DNA of 64,000 bases, from assembly GCA_021383565.1 (NCBI GenBank), contig CP079699.1:806001-870000 (forward strand), in the 5' to 3' direction. Positions 1 through 8,125 of this stretch are shown here, piece by piece (the stretch's first letter is position 1; every line of letters starts with the position of its first letter). Source of the DNA: Levilactobacillus brevis (lineage in GTDB: Bacteria; Bacillota; Bacilli; Lactobacillales; Lactobacillaceae). A program made the translations under genes and the position numbers. A model generated the notes under the pieces. The model saw only the letters and a program-made list of their open reading frames with translations. It was not told the origin of the DNA and made no database searches.

Positions 1-457
1 GGCCGGAAACTAGACACACCCGCTGCTCAACGATGGTTGGTAACAGTAAGCGCATGGCCCGTAACGCGTAGTCCGTGGGATGTCGCGAGCCAACGACGGC
101 CAGCTGTGGAGCCTTTAGTCGGCGTAAATCGCCTAAGAAATACAGTGCTAGCGGTGGCGCGTAGGTCTCACGAAGTTGTTCAGGATAGGCTGCGTCAGCA
201 ATCGTGAGGCACCCGCTGTGGGTCAAATTTTCCGTCACGGTATCGTTGGTTTCGCGACTGAACAGGTCGAGCTGTAAGGCGGCCGTTACCGTGTCGTTTA
301 GCCCCAGATCATCCGCCAGTTGGGTGACCACGGTTGAATCCACGATCTGAATCTCGGGATGAATCAATAGCCAGCGCCAGCACGCATTGGCCGTGCGTTG
401 GCCGACGCCCCGCACCAAGTTTATCCGCATGAAAAAATCACGAAGTGTCAGTTGCAT
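1..457 (-). CDS. dprA: DNA processing protein DprA/Smf, N-terminal part (gene runs off the left edge)
   Basis: Partial gene read on the minus strand; about 152 codons are inside the window. DprA binds incoming single-stranded DNA and loads RecA during natural transformation. The translation starts MQLTLRDFFMRINLVRG and includes a helix-hairpin-helix-like N-terminal segment, then the Rossmann-fold start 'APPLALYFLGDLRRLKAPQLAVVGSR', a hallmark of the family (YP..L..I.D.P..L...G). The ATG at 457 has an AGGAGG ribosome site about 9 bases upstream. The gene lies just downstream of rnhB, as in other lactobacilli. The catalytic or DNA-binding half is outside the window, so integrity cannot be judged. 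Confidence 0.88.
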   Translation of the reverse strand, partial: MQLTLRDFFMRINLVRGVGQRTANACWRWLLIHPEIQIVDSTVVTQLADDLGLNDTVTAALQLDLFSRETNDTVTENLTHSGCLTIADAAYPEQLRETYAPPLALYFLGDLRRLKAPQLAVVGSRHPTDYALRAMRLLLPTIVEQRVCLVSG

Positions 458-496
458 CACAACAACCTCCTAGTCTCTTTAAGACTAACTCCGTGA

Positions 497-1282
497 TTAA
501 GCGTTGATTATTTTTTGAACGGGCGAAAAAGTTTTACGGTGAATGGGCGTGACGCCACGATCGGCTAAGCCAGCTAGGTGTTCGGCCGTGCCGTAGCCCG
601 CGTTATGCTTGAAGCCATACCCCGGGTAGAGCCGGTCGTAGGTGTCCATCAGGTGGTCCCGATAGACCTTGGCTACGATACTGGCAGCGGCTACGCTGGC
701 GCTCTTGGCATCGCCCTTGATTAGCCGAGTCTGCGGGAGGTCGACGGGAATCTGCATGGCATCCACAATCAGGTGTTGTGGGGCCACACCAAGACCGAGA
801 ACGGCCCGCTGCATGGCGACCCGCGTTGCCTGGTAAATATTAATCTGGTCAATCAGATCACTACTACCGATACCCACACTGACGGCCGTTGCTTGTGCCA
901 GGATCAGGGGGTAAAGTCGTTCACGTTCCTTGGGGGTGAGCTGTTTAGAGTCGTTGACCAATGGAATATCGAAATTCTCGGGGAGAATCACCGCACTGGT
1001 CACCACCGGTCCGGCAAGTGGTCCCCGCCCGACTTCGTCAATCCCAGCGACCAGCTTACCAGCCGCCCAGAGATCACGTTCGTAGTGGAGACGCTCCTGG
1101 AAGGCCCGCTCAGCGGCTATCTGCTTGTCTAAGCGCCGTTTAATCTGCTTCAGGAGCTGCTGGGCTCCTTTCCGCGAATCGGCCGCTAACGCAACGAGAC
1201 GCGGGTCAGCAGGGTCAGTCACATCACTCAGATCTTGCTTCAAACTGGCGAGGCTCGGTTGCTTACTGCTCACGGGAATCAC
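497..1282 (-). CDS. rnhB: ribonuclease HII
   Basis: Removes ribonucleotides from RNA-DNA hybrids and misincorporated rNMPs in the cytoplasm. The catalytic motif GIDEVGRGPLAGP is at residues 80-92 (D82, E83), with the further acidic residue in 'IVDAMQIP' near 173 and the conserved 'AAASIVAKVYRD' near 200. The 261-residue length fits the Firmicute form, which has an N-terminal extension of about 75 residues. The gene overlaps the end of rbgA by 20 bp, so the two are translationally coupled. The start is uncertain: GTG at 1282 is used here, but GTG at 1273 is also possible and neither has a strong ribosome site. Confidence 0.95.
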   Translation of the reverse strand: MIPVSSKQPSLASLKQDLSDVTDPADPRLVALAADSRKGAQQLLKQIKRRLDKQIAAERAFQERLHYERDLWAAGKLVAGIDEVGRGPLAGPVVTSAVILPENFDIPLVNDSKQLTPKERERLYPLILAQATAVSVGIGSSDLIDQINIYQATRVAMQRAVLGLGVAPQHLIVDAMQIPVDLPQTRLIKGDAKSASVAAASIVAKVYRDHLMDTYDRLYPGYGFKHNAGYGTAEHLAGLADRGVTPIHRKTFSPVQKIINA

Positions 1283-2126
1283 CAGCCAATGGTTCCCGGT
1301 CCAGTGTAAAGCCGCCTAACTTCTTCCGCCGGGCATCCAGAATCAAGCGTTCACTGGCCCGTTCGTAGTCGTCGCGCATACCAACTTTTTCGGTAATTTT
1401 TAGCAACAGATCGACGTCGCTCAGGTCGAGGTCGGCTTCACTGAGGTGATACCGTTCCAGTAATGCCGGTGCGTGGTATTGCCGGAAGAAACTTAGCGCG
1501 TATAGGGCCACGTCGTCCTTGGCGTAGAGTTTTTCCTTGATGGCACCGGTCAGGGCCAATTTTTGCGCCGTCACTTGGTCCTTGAACTTCGGCCAGAGAA
1601 TCCCGGGGGTATCCAGCAGTTCTAGATGATTACTGGACCGTAACCACTGCTGTCCCTTGGTAACACCGGGGGTATCTCCGACCTGTGCGGCCTTGCGTTT
1701 GACCAGGTGATTTAGCAACGTGGATTTCCCGACGTTGGGCACGCCGACCGTCATGGCACGCATTGGCCGTTCCTTCAAGCCCTTGGCCTGTTCGGCGGCG
1801 AGCTTGTCAGCCAGAATGCCCAGCGCAATCTTGGTAATCTGCTTAGGGGTAACATTGGCCCGTGAGTCGATGGCGATGGCCGCCTGCTGCTGATCACGGT
1901 AATAATTGAGCCAAGCCGCCGTTTGCTGCGGATCAGCCAGGTCCTTCTTGGTTAAAATAACTAAATGCGGCTTGTGTTGCGCAATCCGCGCGACCTCGGG
2001 GTTACGTGAGGACGCGGGAATCCGCGCGTCGACCAGTTCGAAGACGATATCGACCAGGTGGATATTTTCTTCCATCTGTCGAATGGCCTTCGCCATATGG
2101 CCGGGGAACCAATTTATGGTGCTCAT
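1263..2126 (-). CDS. rbgA: ribosome biogenesis GTPase RbgA (YlqF)
   Basis: Circularly permuted GTPase that acts in late 50S subunit assembly. The motif order is permuted as expected: G4 TKKD at residues 59-62 comes before the P-loop GVPNVGKS at 128-135, and G3 DTPG is at 171-174. The N-terminus 'INWFPGHMAKA' is the family signature. The length of 287 aa is normal. The ATG at 2126 follows AAAGGAGAG. It is the first gene of a rbgA-rnhB-dprA run on the minus strand. Confidence 0.96.
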   Translation of the reverse strand: MSTINWFPGHMAKAIRQMEENIHLVDIVFELVDARIPASSRNPEVARIAQHKPHLVILTKKDLADPQQTAAWLNYYRDQQQAAIAIDSRANVTPKQITKIALGILADKLAAEQAKGLKERPMRAMTVGVPNVGKSTLLNHLVKRKAAQVGDTPGVTKGQQWLRSSNHLELLDTPGILWPKFKDQVTAQKLALTGAIKEKLYAKDDVALYALSFFRQYHAPALLERYHLSEADLDLSDVDLLLKITEKVGMRDDYERASERLILDARRKKLGGFTLDREPLAGDSREQ

Positions 2127-2337
2127 AGTGCTCTCTCCTTTGATATGTCAACGTTTATAGCTTGCTTAAAAGTTTAAGATAGTTAGAATTTGCCGCTGAT
2201 TTACCAAATGTCACAGACAATCTGGACGGCAAGTTGGGGCTAAGTTAGAAAAATTGCCCAATCAACGCCCTTCATTTTACCATTTCTACGGACGTTTAGG
2301 GCGGTATTGCCAGACTTAACGTGTGCAGAGACAGTAA

Positions 2338-2368
2338 AAGAGTTTGGGGTAAAATCCCCCAAACTCTT
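2338..2368 (-). terminator. rho-independent terminator downstream of yozE
   Basis: A perfect 12-bp stem (2338-2349 with 2357-2368) and a 7-nt loop. Read on the minus strand it is followed by TTTT. It ends the degV/ypmR/ypmS/yozE direction. The rest of the 2127-2448 gap shows no convincing gene. Confidence 0.85.
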
Positions 2369-2448
2369 GTGTCCCAATTTAGATAGCCAAAATATGTGCC
2401 AAAGAGCAGCTGATTTCGCTTCCTCTTGGCACACTTCATTGACTTGAA

Positions 2449-2670
2449 TTAGGCTAACGCGGCCAAGTACATCTGCCAAGCATCGTCAAAGATGGTCATG
2501 GATGGCAAGTACGCCGCGTTTTCTTCAAGGTACTTGGATAACGGATCGAATTCTGTCTCCTGTTTGGGGAAGGAACTGTCCAGAAAAGCATTGTTAGCAA
2601 AGCTGGCCACGGGATCGTAACTCTCGGGATTGCGTTGAGTCATAAGAAACTGGTAAAACGTCTTGGGCAT
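2449..2670 (-). CDS. yozE: YozE family protein (UPF0346, SAM-like fold)
   Basis: A 73-residue cytosolic protein of unknown biochemical role. The sequence matches the family along its whole length: '[13 protein letters not shown]', '[12 protein letters not shown]', '[16 protein letters not shown]'. The ATG at 2670 has a GAAGGAGG ribosome site. It lies 15 bp after the ypmS-like gene and is the last gene before a strong terminator, so it is probably in that operon. Confidence 0.93.
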   Translation of the reverse strand: MPKTFYQFLMTQRNPESYDPVASFANNAFLDSSFPKQETEFDPLSKYLEENAAYLPSMTIFDDAWQMYLAALA

Positions 2671-2685
2671 GATGAGCCTCCTTCG

Positions 2686-3285
2686 TTAATCCGGAATCCG
2701 GGCTTGGAAGACGAACTTACCAGCACCGGACATATCAATCTTTTTGGCCGCGTATGACAACTTTTTACCGTTGCCGATCGCGGTTAAGTGCAGGGTGGCC
2801 GTCTTCTTGTGACTATCCATCGATACCCAGTTTGGGAGTGGATAGTTCTTGGCCACGTAGCTCATGACGAAGCTGACCGGCACGGGTAACGACCCGACCG
2901 ACAACTTTTCCGCCTTCAACTGCACGTCTCCCGAGGATAACACGGTTGGCTTCAGGAGTAAAACAAAATTCACGTTGGCGCCTAAGACCTTAGTCGAGCC
3001 CGTCAAGATGGCATGGTCGCTAACCTGAAAACTATACTTGATGGACTGGCCCTTTAAGGACTTGTTGACGTAGTAATCCGCCAACGCATTGACCTGCTTT
3101 TTATTCAAAGTGACGTCAATATTAGTCGTTTCTGTCGCTGGCTTGGCCGTCGAAGCGACCTTGGTGGTGCCGGTCGCCTTGATGCCGACGGTGATGAGCG
3201 CAATGACCAGTAACGCGACGAGGGTCAGAAACCCCCACTTCCACCAATTTTGCTGTTTAACTTTGGGTGCTGAATGACGTTGCAT
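2686..3285 (-). CDS. YpmS family (DUF2140) membrane-anchored protein
   Basis: A 199-residue protein with a basic N-terminus and one transmembrane helix (about residues 17-37, 'WGFLTLVALLVIALITVGI'), then a domain predicted to sit outside the membrane. The pattern 'LNKKQVNALADYYVN', followed by 'VPVSFVMSYVAKNYPLPNWVSMD', matches YpmS. The function is unknown. It follows the GDSL lipase gene by about 40 bp, the same pairing as ypmR-ypmS in Bacillus, so the two may act together at the cell surface. Confidence 0.85.
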   Translation of the reverse strand: MQRHSAPKVKQQNWWKWGFLTLVALLVIALITVGIKATGTTKVASTAKPATETTNIDVTLNKKQVNALADYYVNKSLKGQSIKYSFQVSDHAILTGSTKVLGANVNFVLLLKPTVLSSGDVQLKAEKLSVGSLPVPVSFVMSYVAKNYPLPNWVSMDSHKKTATLHLTAIGNGKKLSYAAKKIDMSGAGKFVFQARIPD

Positions 3286-3324
3286 AATGGCTGAACTCCT
3301 CCTTATTTCTCAACTCACACTGAT

Positions 3325-4251
3325 CTACCGTAGGAGCCACTGCTGATGGGCCTGCATTTCCTTGAAGACGTAACGCGTCATGAGCCGGTAGCCCTTGGCA
3401 TTCGGATGGAAATGATCAGCGGGTGACAGGTAGTTATTCAACTCGTCGCTGGCATCGCTGGCTAGAATGGTCGCTTGGAAGGTCTGTGTGGAAATCTTCC
3501 CGTTGTTAATGTCTTGGGAACTGCGCTTTAACTTGGCCTGCTGCGTGGCCGACTTGAATTGACCAACCGAGAGCGCCCGGTTGATGTCGACCCAGTGGAG
3601 ATTGCGGTATTGACTGGCCGTCTTCTTCGTGGCGACGTTCCAGTCATCGACGGCATTAGTCACCTGATCGATGTTGGCAAAGTAAACGTAGACCGGATTG
3701 TAAATGGAATAGAGAAAGATCGGCGCCTTGGGGTTATATTGCCGCACGGTGTTTAACAGGTGCGTCAGCTTCTTCTGGTAGACCGTCTCCGCACTATCCA
3801 ATTGCGTATTGAGTTGCGACTGTTGGCTAATCATGACGTTTTTAGTCAGCGTCTGCAGGAGGTCATTCCCCCCCACCGTCATCACAATGGCTTGCGACTT
3901 CTTGACCTGTTGTTGCATCGTTTTACTCTCGACCAAGCGTTTCTCAATCTGGTCGCTGCGGTCGCCGGACTTGCCGTAGTTGTGCATGATGACCTTCACT
4001 TTATCACGGCGGTGAATCATCGTCTTCAATCGCCCAGTATAGCCGCCCTTTTTCTGTTGGTCACCGACGCCCTGCGTCAGTGAGTCCCCCAGGGCCACGA
4101 CGCGGACGACTTGGCGCCGATTAACGGCGGGATGCGGGCCGCTCAGAGTTGTCCGGGCCCCGGGATGCCAGTACGTCAGCACGGCCAGCGTCACGAGCAC
4201 CACGAGGAGAATCACCCCGATAATTTTACTGAATCCTTTCACATTCTTCAT
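3325..4251 (-). CDS. SGNH/GDSL-family lipase/esterase (YpmR-like), membrane anchored
   Basis: An extracytoplasmic hydrolase of unknown substrate. The N-terminus MKNVKGFSKIIG is followed by a hydrophobic helix, then block I 'VVALGDSLTQGVGD' (nucleophile Ser), block III 'GGNDLL' and block V 'DHFHPNAKGYRL' with the Asp/His pair. The reading frame is open upstream to 4296, but that stretch lies in the degV terminator. The ATG at 4251 follows GAGGGGGG and is chosen, giving 308 aa. It is followed by the ypmS-like and yozE genes. Confidence 0.88.
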   Translation of the reverse strand: MKNVKGFSKIIGVILLVVLVTLAVLTYWHPGARTTLSGPHPAVNRRQVVRVVALGDSLTQGVGDQQKKGGYTGRLKTMIHRRDKVKVIMHNYGKSGDRSDQIEKRLVESKTMQQQVKKSQAIVMTVGGNDLLQTLTKNVMISQQSQLNTQLDSAETVYQKKLTHLLNTVRQYNPKAPIFLYSIYNPVYVYFANIDQVTNAVDDWNVATKKTASQYRNLHWVDINRALSVGQFKSATQQAKLKRSSQDINNGKISTQTFQATILASDASDELNNYLSPADHFHPNAKGYRLMTRYVFKEMQAHQQWLLR

Positions 4252-4272
4252 CAAAAATCCCCCCTCGGGATA

Positions 4273-4305
4273 AAGAAAAAGCGGTGGCCACGCCACCCCT
4301 TTTTC
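4273..4305 (-). terminator. terminator downstream of degV
   Basis: A GC-rich stem (GGTGGC/GCCACC, loop CAC) flanked by an A-run and a T-run, so it could work in both directions. It lies between the degV stop (4316) and the chosen ypmR-like start (4251). This argues against the longer upstream start for that gene. Confidence 0.75.
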
Positions 4306-4315
4306 AAGTCACGAT

Positions 4316-5167
4316 TTATTTAGTTGGGTCGGTGTAATACATCAACGCGAAGGCCCCAGGACCCCCATGGGTGGCAATGATGGGCACCGTTTCGCGAACC
4401 AAGACGTCCTTATTCGGTAAAATCTCGTGCAAATGGCTCTGAATCTTATCGACGGATTCAAAGGCCTCAACGTGAGAAATCCCGATGGCTTTGATGTCTG
4501 GCGTTTGCTTAATCTGTTCGTAAACCTTGTCAAAGTAACGGTCGATGGTCTTCATGCCCCGGCCCTTGGCCCTGATCTTCAGCTCGCCACCGGTAACTTG
4601 CAAGACAATCTTGATGTTTAACAGTGACGTCAGCATGCCGGCAGCCCGGCTTAGACGGCCACCCTTCAAGATGTTCTCGAGGGTGACAATCCCCATGAAC
4701 AGCTTGGTGTGGTCCCGAACGGCCACGGCCCGGTCGAGAATCGCCTGTTTATCGGCGCCCTCCGCAGCTAATTTCGCCGCTTCGACGACTTGAAAGGCCA
4801 GTGCTTGGTCGGTATATTGGCTATCGACGACCGTGACGTCCGTCTTGGACAGCTTAGCCGCTTGTTCGGCGGTGTGCACCGTCCCACTAATGGCAGCCAG
4901 CATATTAAAGCAGATCACGCTGCTACCGTCCTCACCGAGTTTGTCGAACGTTTCCACGAACTTGCCCAAAGGTGGTTGGCTCGTCTTAGGTAGGACCTTC
5001 GAGGCCTTCATTTTTTCAATGAACTCTTTATTGGTGATGGATTCCCGTTCAACGTAAATGGTGTCATCGATCATGACCGTCAACGGGATAATGGTAATAT
5101 TGTAATCCTGGATTTGCTGATCGGTTAAACCGGCAGACGAATCCGTAACAATTTTGATTTTAGCCAT
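4316..5167 (-). CDS. DegV family fatty-acid-binding protein
   Basis: A 283-residue cytosolic protein. DegV proteins bind a fatty acid and serve as FakB-type partners of fatty acid kinase FakA; no fakA is in the window. The N-terminus 'KIKIVTDSSAGLTDQQ' and the motif 'KTSQPPLGKFVETFDKL' are characteristic, as is 'LENILKGGRLSRAAGML' in the middle. An extended -10 (TGC-TATACT on the minus strand, near 5240) lies upstream. Its specific ligand cannot be read from sequence. Confidence 0.92.
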   Translation of the reverse strand: MAKIKIVTDSSAGLTDQQIQDYNITIIPLTVMIDDTIYVERESITNKEFIEKMKASKVLPKTSQPPLGKFVETFDKLGEDGSSVICFNMLAAISGTVHTAEQAAKLSKTDVTVVDSQYTDQALAFQVVEAAKLAAEGADKQAILDRAVAVRDHTKLFMGIVTLENILKGGRLSRAAGMLTSLLNIKIVLQVTGGELKIRAKGRGMKTIDRYFDKVYEQIKQTPDIKAIGISHVEAFESVDKIQSHLHEILPNKDVLVRETVPIIATHGGPGAFALMYYTDPTK

Positions 5168-5289
5168 GGGTATCCCACTCTTTCTGACCAGAGATTTTGG
5201 TTTATGCTACAATATGCGTAATGAAACATACGGTAATAGTATAGCAGAATTGTTGAAATTTTTCAGTAATTCTGCGAACTCACCGTGCT

Positions 5290-5313
5290 GATTACCCTAA
5301 TTTATCGGTAATC
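5290..5313. promoter_or_regulatory. inverted repeat just upstream of trhA
   Basis: GATTACC (5290-5296) and GGTAATC (5307-5313) form perfect 7-bp arms around a 10-base AT-rich centre, 20 bp before the trhA start. It could be an operator or a leader hairpin; nothing in the sequence decides which. Confidence 0.4.
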
Positions 5314-5334
5314 ATCCACAAAGGAGGAATTTGT

Positions 5335-5976
5335 TTGGTAAAAGAACGGAGTCGCACCTACCAGATTGTCAATGAGGTGTTGAATGCCGTGACGCATGGG
5401 ATCGGGGCCGCGCTAAGCATTGCCGGGCTGGTCATCTTGATTCTACAGGCCCACGGTGAGGGTGGCGCCTTACGGATGACAACTTTTCTAGTCTACGGCA
5501 TTATTTTGGTGCTCTTCTACTTAGCGTCAACGCTCTTCCATGGCTTGTACTTTACCCGTGCCAGCCACGTCTTTCAAATATTTGATCACTGTGCCATTTA
5601 TTTGTTGATTGCCGGAACTTATACGCCGTTCAGTTTGTTAGTCGTCGGTGGCAAACTCGGCTGGTGGATGTTTGGTATCATCTGGGCCATGGCCGTAGCC
5701 GGCATCGTGTATAAGGCCATCTGGCTGGGCAAACTACAGACCCTGTCGACGGTCATTTACGTGATCATGGGCTGGATGTGTCTGATGGGGATTGGACCAC
5801 TGTACCGTGGATTGGGTCCAATTGGCTTCACCCTGTTGTTCTTTGGCGGCGTGGCCTTCACGCTGGGCGCCGTCATTTACAGCTTCAAGGGTGTGCCGTT
5901 TGGCCACGTCATCTGGCACCTCTTCGTCATGCTGGGGACGGCGCTGATGTACTTCTCGATTCTATTTTACGCTTAA
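5335..5976 (+). CDS. trhA: hemolysin III family (TrhA) seven-helix membrane protein
   Basis: An integral membrane protein of the PAQR/HlyIII superfamily; 213 residues with about seven hydrophobic helices. Family motifs are present: 'NAVTHGIGAALSIAG', 'STLFHGLYF', 'FDHCAIYLLIAGTYTPF' and 'HVIWHLFVMLG', with the conserved histidines and aspartate that bind zinc in relatives. The start is TTG at 5335, supported by AAAGGAGG 7-8 bases upstream; there is no better ATG. It is transcribed opposite to the neighbouring folA operon. The name hemolysin is historical and haemolytic activity is not implied. Confidence 0.92.
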   Translation: MVKERSRTYQIVNEVLNAVTHGIGAALSIAGLVILILQAHGEGGALRMTTFLVYGIILVLFYLASTLFHGLYFTRASHVFQIFDHCAIYLLIAGTYTPFSLLVVGGKLGWWMFGIIWAMAVAGIVYKAIWLGKLQTLSTVIYVIMGWMCLMGIGPLYRGLGPIGFTLLFFGGVAFTLGAVIYSFKGVPFGHVIWHLFVMLGTALMYFSILFYA

Positions 5977-6221
5977 TAGGACTGGCCCTCTTACTTCCCA
6001 TCAACATTGATTGATATTGAGTCTGAAGGTTGAAGGCTAGAAATAGCAAAAACCCTTAGTGTGACAAGGATAACGCCCGCTATAATAGGGTAGTCGGGTT
6101 TTGACCGCCTTACCGTTCGCCAAATTTGGTCTGGATCGCGGTGGGAAGGATGTTATGATCCCTTTGGGGTTGTCAAATGAAATAATATAATTCATCTGAC
6201 AATCAACGGAGGGAATATGAC

Positions 6222-6899
6222 ATGTCGAAGATCAAGTATAGTGCCGTGGAGAAGCTGGAGTTGATTAATGAGTTTGAAGCATCAGGTCAAACTAATATTG
6301 GCTTTGCCAGAGAACATGGTTTGGCAGACAAGGAGGCGGTCATTCGGTGGCGGGCGTTGTACAAACGAGATGGCTTTGATGGGCTTAAAGAATCTAAAGG
6401 TTGTCGCAGATACAGTGAGGTCTTTAAGCTAAGAGTCGTGTATGCTTTTTTGAACGGCGAAGGTTCACAACGAGAAGTAGCAATGAAGTATGGTTTGCGC
6501 TCAGCTACGCAGGTAAATTACTGGGTTTCCAGGTATAATAGGGACAAAACTGTGACGGCAACCCCGTCTAGAAAGCAGGTCCCAACGATGAGCCGAAAAA
6601 CTACTCTGGCAGAGCGTATTGAAGTGGTTGAGTACATTACCAAGCAGAACCACTCATATAACGAAGCAGCTGAACATTACAGCGTCTCCTACCAACAAGC
6701 CCGTTCGTGGGTGCTTAGAGCTAAGAAAGGTGGTTACAACGCCTTAGAGGATCGACGCGGACACCGTAAGCCACAACGAGAATTAACCGACTTAGATAAG
6801 GCCAATTTGCGGATTAAGCAACTAGAAGGTCAAGTCGCCGACATGGAATTACTGAAAGAATTCGTAAAAAAATTTCAAGAAATTCAGCACAAGGGGTGA
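6222..6899 (+). CDS. IS3-family transposase OrfA (DNA-binding subunit)
   Basis: A 225-residue protein with repeated helix-turn-helix segments ('EHGLADKEAVIRWRALYK', 'KYGLRSATQVNYWVSRY', 'HYSVSYQQARSWVLRAK') and a C-terminal leucine-zipper-like stretch 'LRIKQLEGQVADMELLKEF'. The long form with multiple HTH units is typical of the IS150 group. The ribosome site GGAGGG is 8 bases before the ATG. The run of seven A at 6866-6872 near its end is a candidate -1 frameshift site to fuse it with OrfB. Confidence 0.93.
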   Translation: MSKIKYSAVEKLELINEFEASGQTNIGFAREHGLADKEAVIRWRALYKRDGFDGLKESKGCRRYSEVFKLRVVYAFLNGEGSQREVAMKYGLRSATQVNYWVSRYNRDKTVTATPSRKQVPTMSRKTTLAERIEVVEYITKQNHSYNEAAEHYSVSYQQARSWVLRAKKGGYNALEDRRGHRKPQRELTDLDKANLRIKQLEGQVADMELLKEFVKKFQEIQHKG

Positions 6900-7789
6900 A
6901 TCAGCAACATCGACTGGCATATCAGGCAATCAGTGAGGTCAGTCAAGGAAAGCGAGGCGCCATTAAGACATTATTGACGCATATCGGAGTTAGTCGGCAA
7001 GCTTATAACAAGTCTTTTCATCGGCAAGAAACGCCGTGGGAGACTCAAGAGCGGCTTCTAGAAAAGCGAATCACTTATTGGTTCAATCAACATCATCAAG
7101 CAATCGGAGCTGGCAAGATCTTGTCCAATCTACAGCATGATGAACAGGTGACGTTTAAGGTAACAATCAAGCGTGTTAAACGAATTATGCGTAACTTGAA
7201 TATCAAGTGTCAGATTCGGGTTAAGAAGCGCCAACGTATCAAGGAACAGGAACAATACATTCAGGACAATGTTTTGAATCGTAACTTTAAAGTCGCCGGT
7301 CCCAACCAGGTTTGGCTTGCGGATTCGACTGAGTTGTCTTACGGACCAAAGGGTCAATTCAAAATCCGACTGAGTGGTGTTTTAGATCTATGCGGCCGGA
7401 GACTGATCGCCTCATTTTTGAGCACTACAGAAACAGCTGTGGCAGAGATCCAGGTTTTTAAACAGGCTTTTGAACAGGCTGGCGATGTACACCCACTGAT
7501 CCATACGGACCGTGGAGCTGCTTACACCGCTAAAGCTTTCAATAACTTTCTGTCAGAACATAAAGTGATGCGCAGTATGTCCCGACCAGGAACACCTTAC
7601 GACAACGCGCCAATGGAGCGTTGGTGGAATGAATTTAAAGCGCATTGGATGGAACGTCATCCAATGCCAAAAACGTATCGAGAGTTTGTGGAGCTGGTAA
7701 ACGAAGGCATCCACTACTTTAATTACTTGGATCGTTCCCCAGAAAGAAACGGCCTCACCCCAGTAGAATACTGGAATGAAGCCGCTTAG
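6896..7789 (+). CDS. IS3-family transposase OrfB (DDE integrase)
   Basis: A 297-residue catalytic subunit with the rve integrase core. The DDE triad is visible as 'WLADSTELSY', 'HTDRGAAYT' and 'PMERWWNEFKAHW' (E followed 7 residues later by K/H). The GTG start at 6896 overlaps the OrfA stop by 4 bp. The -1 frame is open upstream to the A-run at 6866, so an OrfAB fusion by frameshifting is plausible. No internal stop is seen, so the element may be active. Confidence 0.93.
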   Translation: MNQQHRLAYQAISEVSQGKRGAIKTLLTHIGVSRQAYNKSFHRQETPWETQERLLEKRITYWFNQHHQAIGAGKILSNLQHDEQVTFKVTIKRVKRIMRNLNIKCQIRVKKRQRIKEQEQYIQDNVLNRNFKVAGPNQVWLADSTELSYGPKGQFKIRLSGVLDLCGRRLIASFLSTTETAVAEIQVFKQAFEQAGDVHPLIHTDRGAAYTAKAFNNFLSEHKVMRSMSRPGTPYDNAPMERWWNEFKAHWMERHPMPKTYREFVELVNEGIHYFNYLDRSPERNGLTPVEYWNEAA

Positions 7790-8097
7790 AGTAAATATCC
7801 ATTTTATATTATTTCGAATGACAACTTGACAGGGACTAGTACAGGACGGGCCAAGCCGAAGAGCGGTCTTGTCCCTCGCTTTAAGCCGATAATTCACGTC
7901 TCAAAGACGCCATTTTCCAAGCAGACCCCTTGGAAAATCCCACGGCTGAGACCAAATTTGACTCACTCACGGCTACATGAAGGATATCCAATTAAGCCGG
8001 CCGAACGTTGCCACGCCAACGATGTCACTGCAAATTCAGTGGCTTTCATCCATCGTAACTGAAGGCAACCAGAGATGGAGGTAGCCGTGACAGCGGT

Positions 8098-8125
8098 GTA
8101 AGCTGACGTCTTTGGGTCAGCTTAC
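8098..8125. other. perfect hairpin in the variable 3' module of repeat copy A
   Basis: A 10-bp perfect inverted repeat, GTAAGCTGAC (8098-8107) and GTCAGCTTAC (8116-8125), loop 8 nt. Copy B lacks this hairpin and has unrelated sequence at the same place. Confidence 0.7.

Larger units (their letters stand above)
6151..7843 (+). mobile_element. IS3-family (IS150-like) insertion sequence
   Basis: The ends are TGTTATGATCCC (6151) and the complement of TGTACTAGTCCC (7843), imperfect inverted repeats that stay similar inward to TTGTCA. A 3-bp direct repeat GGA flanks it (6148-6150 and 7844-7846), the usual length for this group. Deleting the IS and one GGA restores the interrupted MITE-like repeat, which then matches copy B. 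Length 1693 bp. It carries overlapping orfA and orfB. Codon use looks less GC-rich than the neighbouring core genes. Confidence 0.93.

Noticed and set aside
2240-2479. 79-codon minus-strand frame overlapping the end of yozE
   Set aside because: It runs through the yozE terminator, overlaps a clear gene, and has no family resemblance.
4251-4296. Upstream start for the GDSL lipase
   Set aside because: These codons are inside the degV terminator hairpin and lack a ribosome site; ATG 4251 is better.
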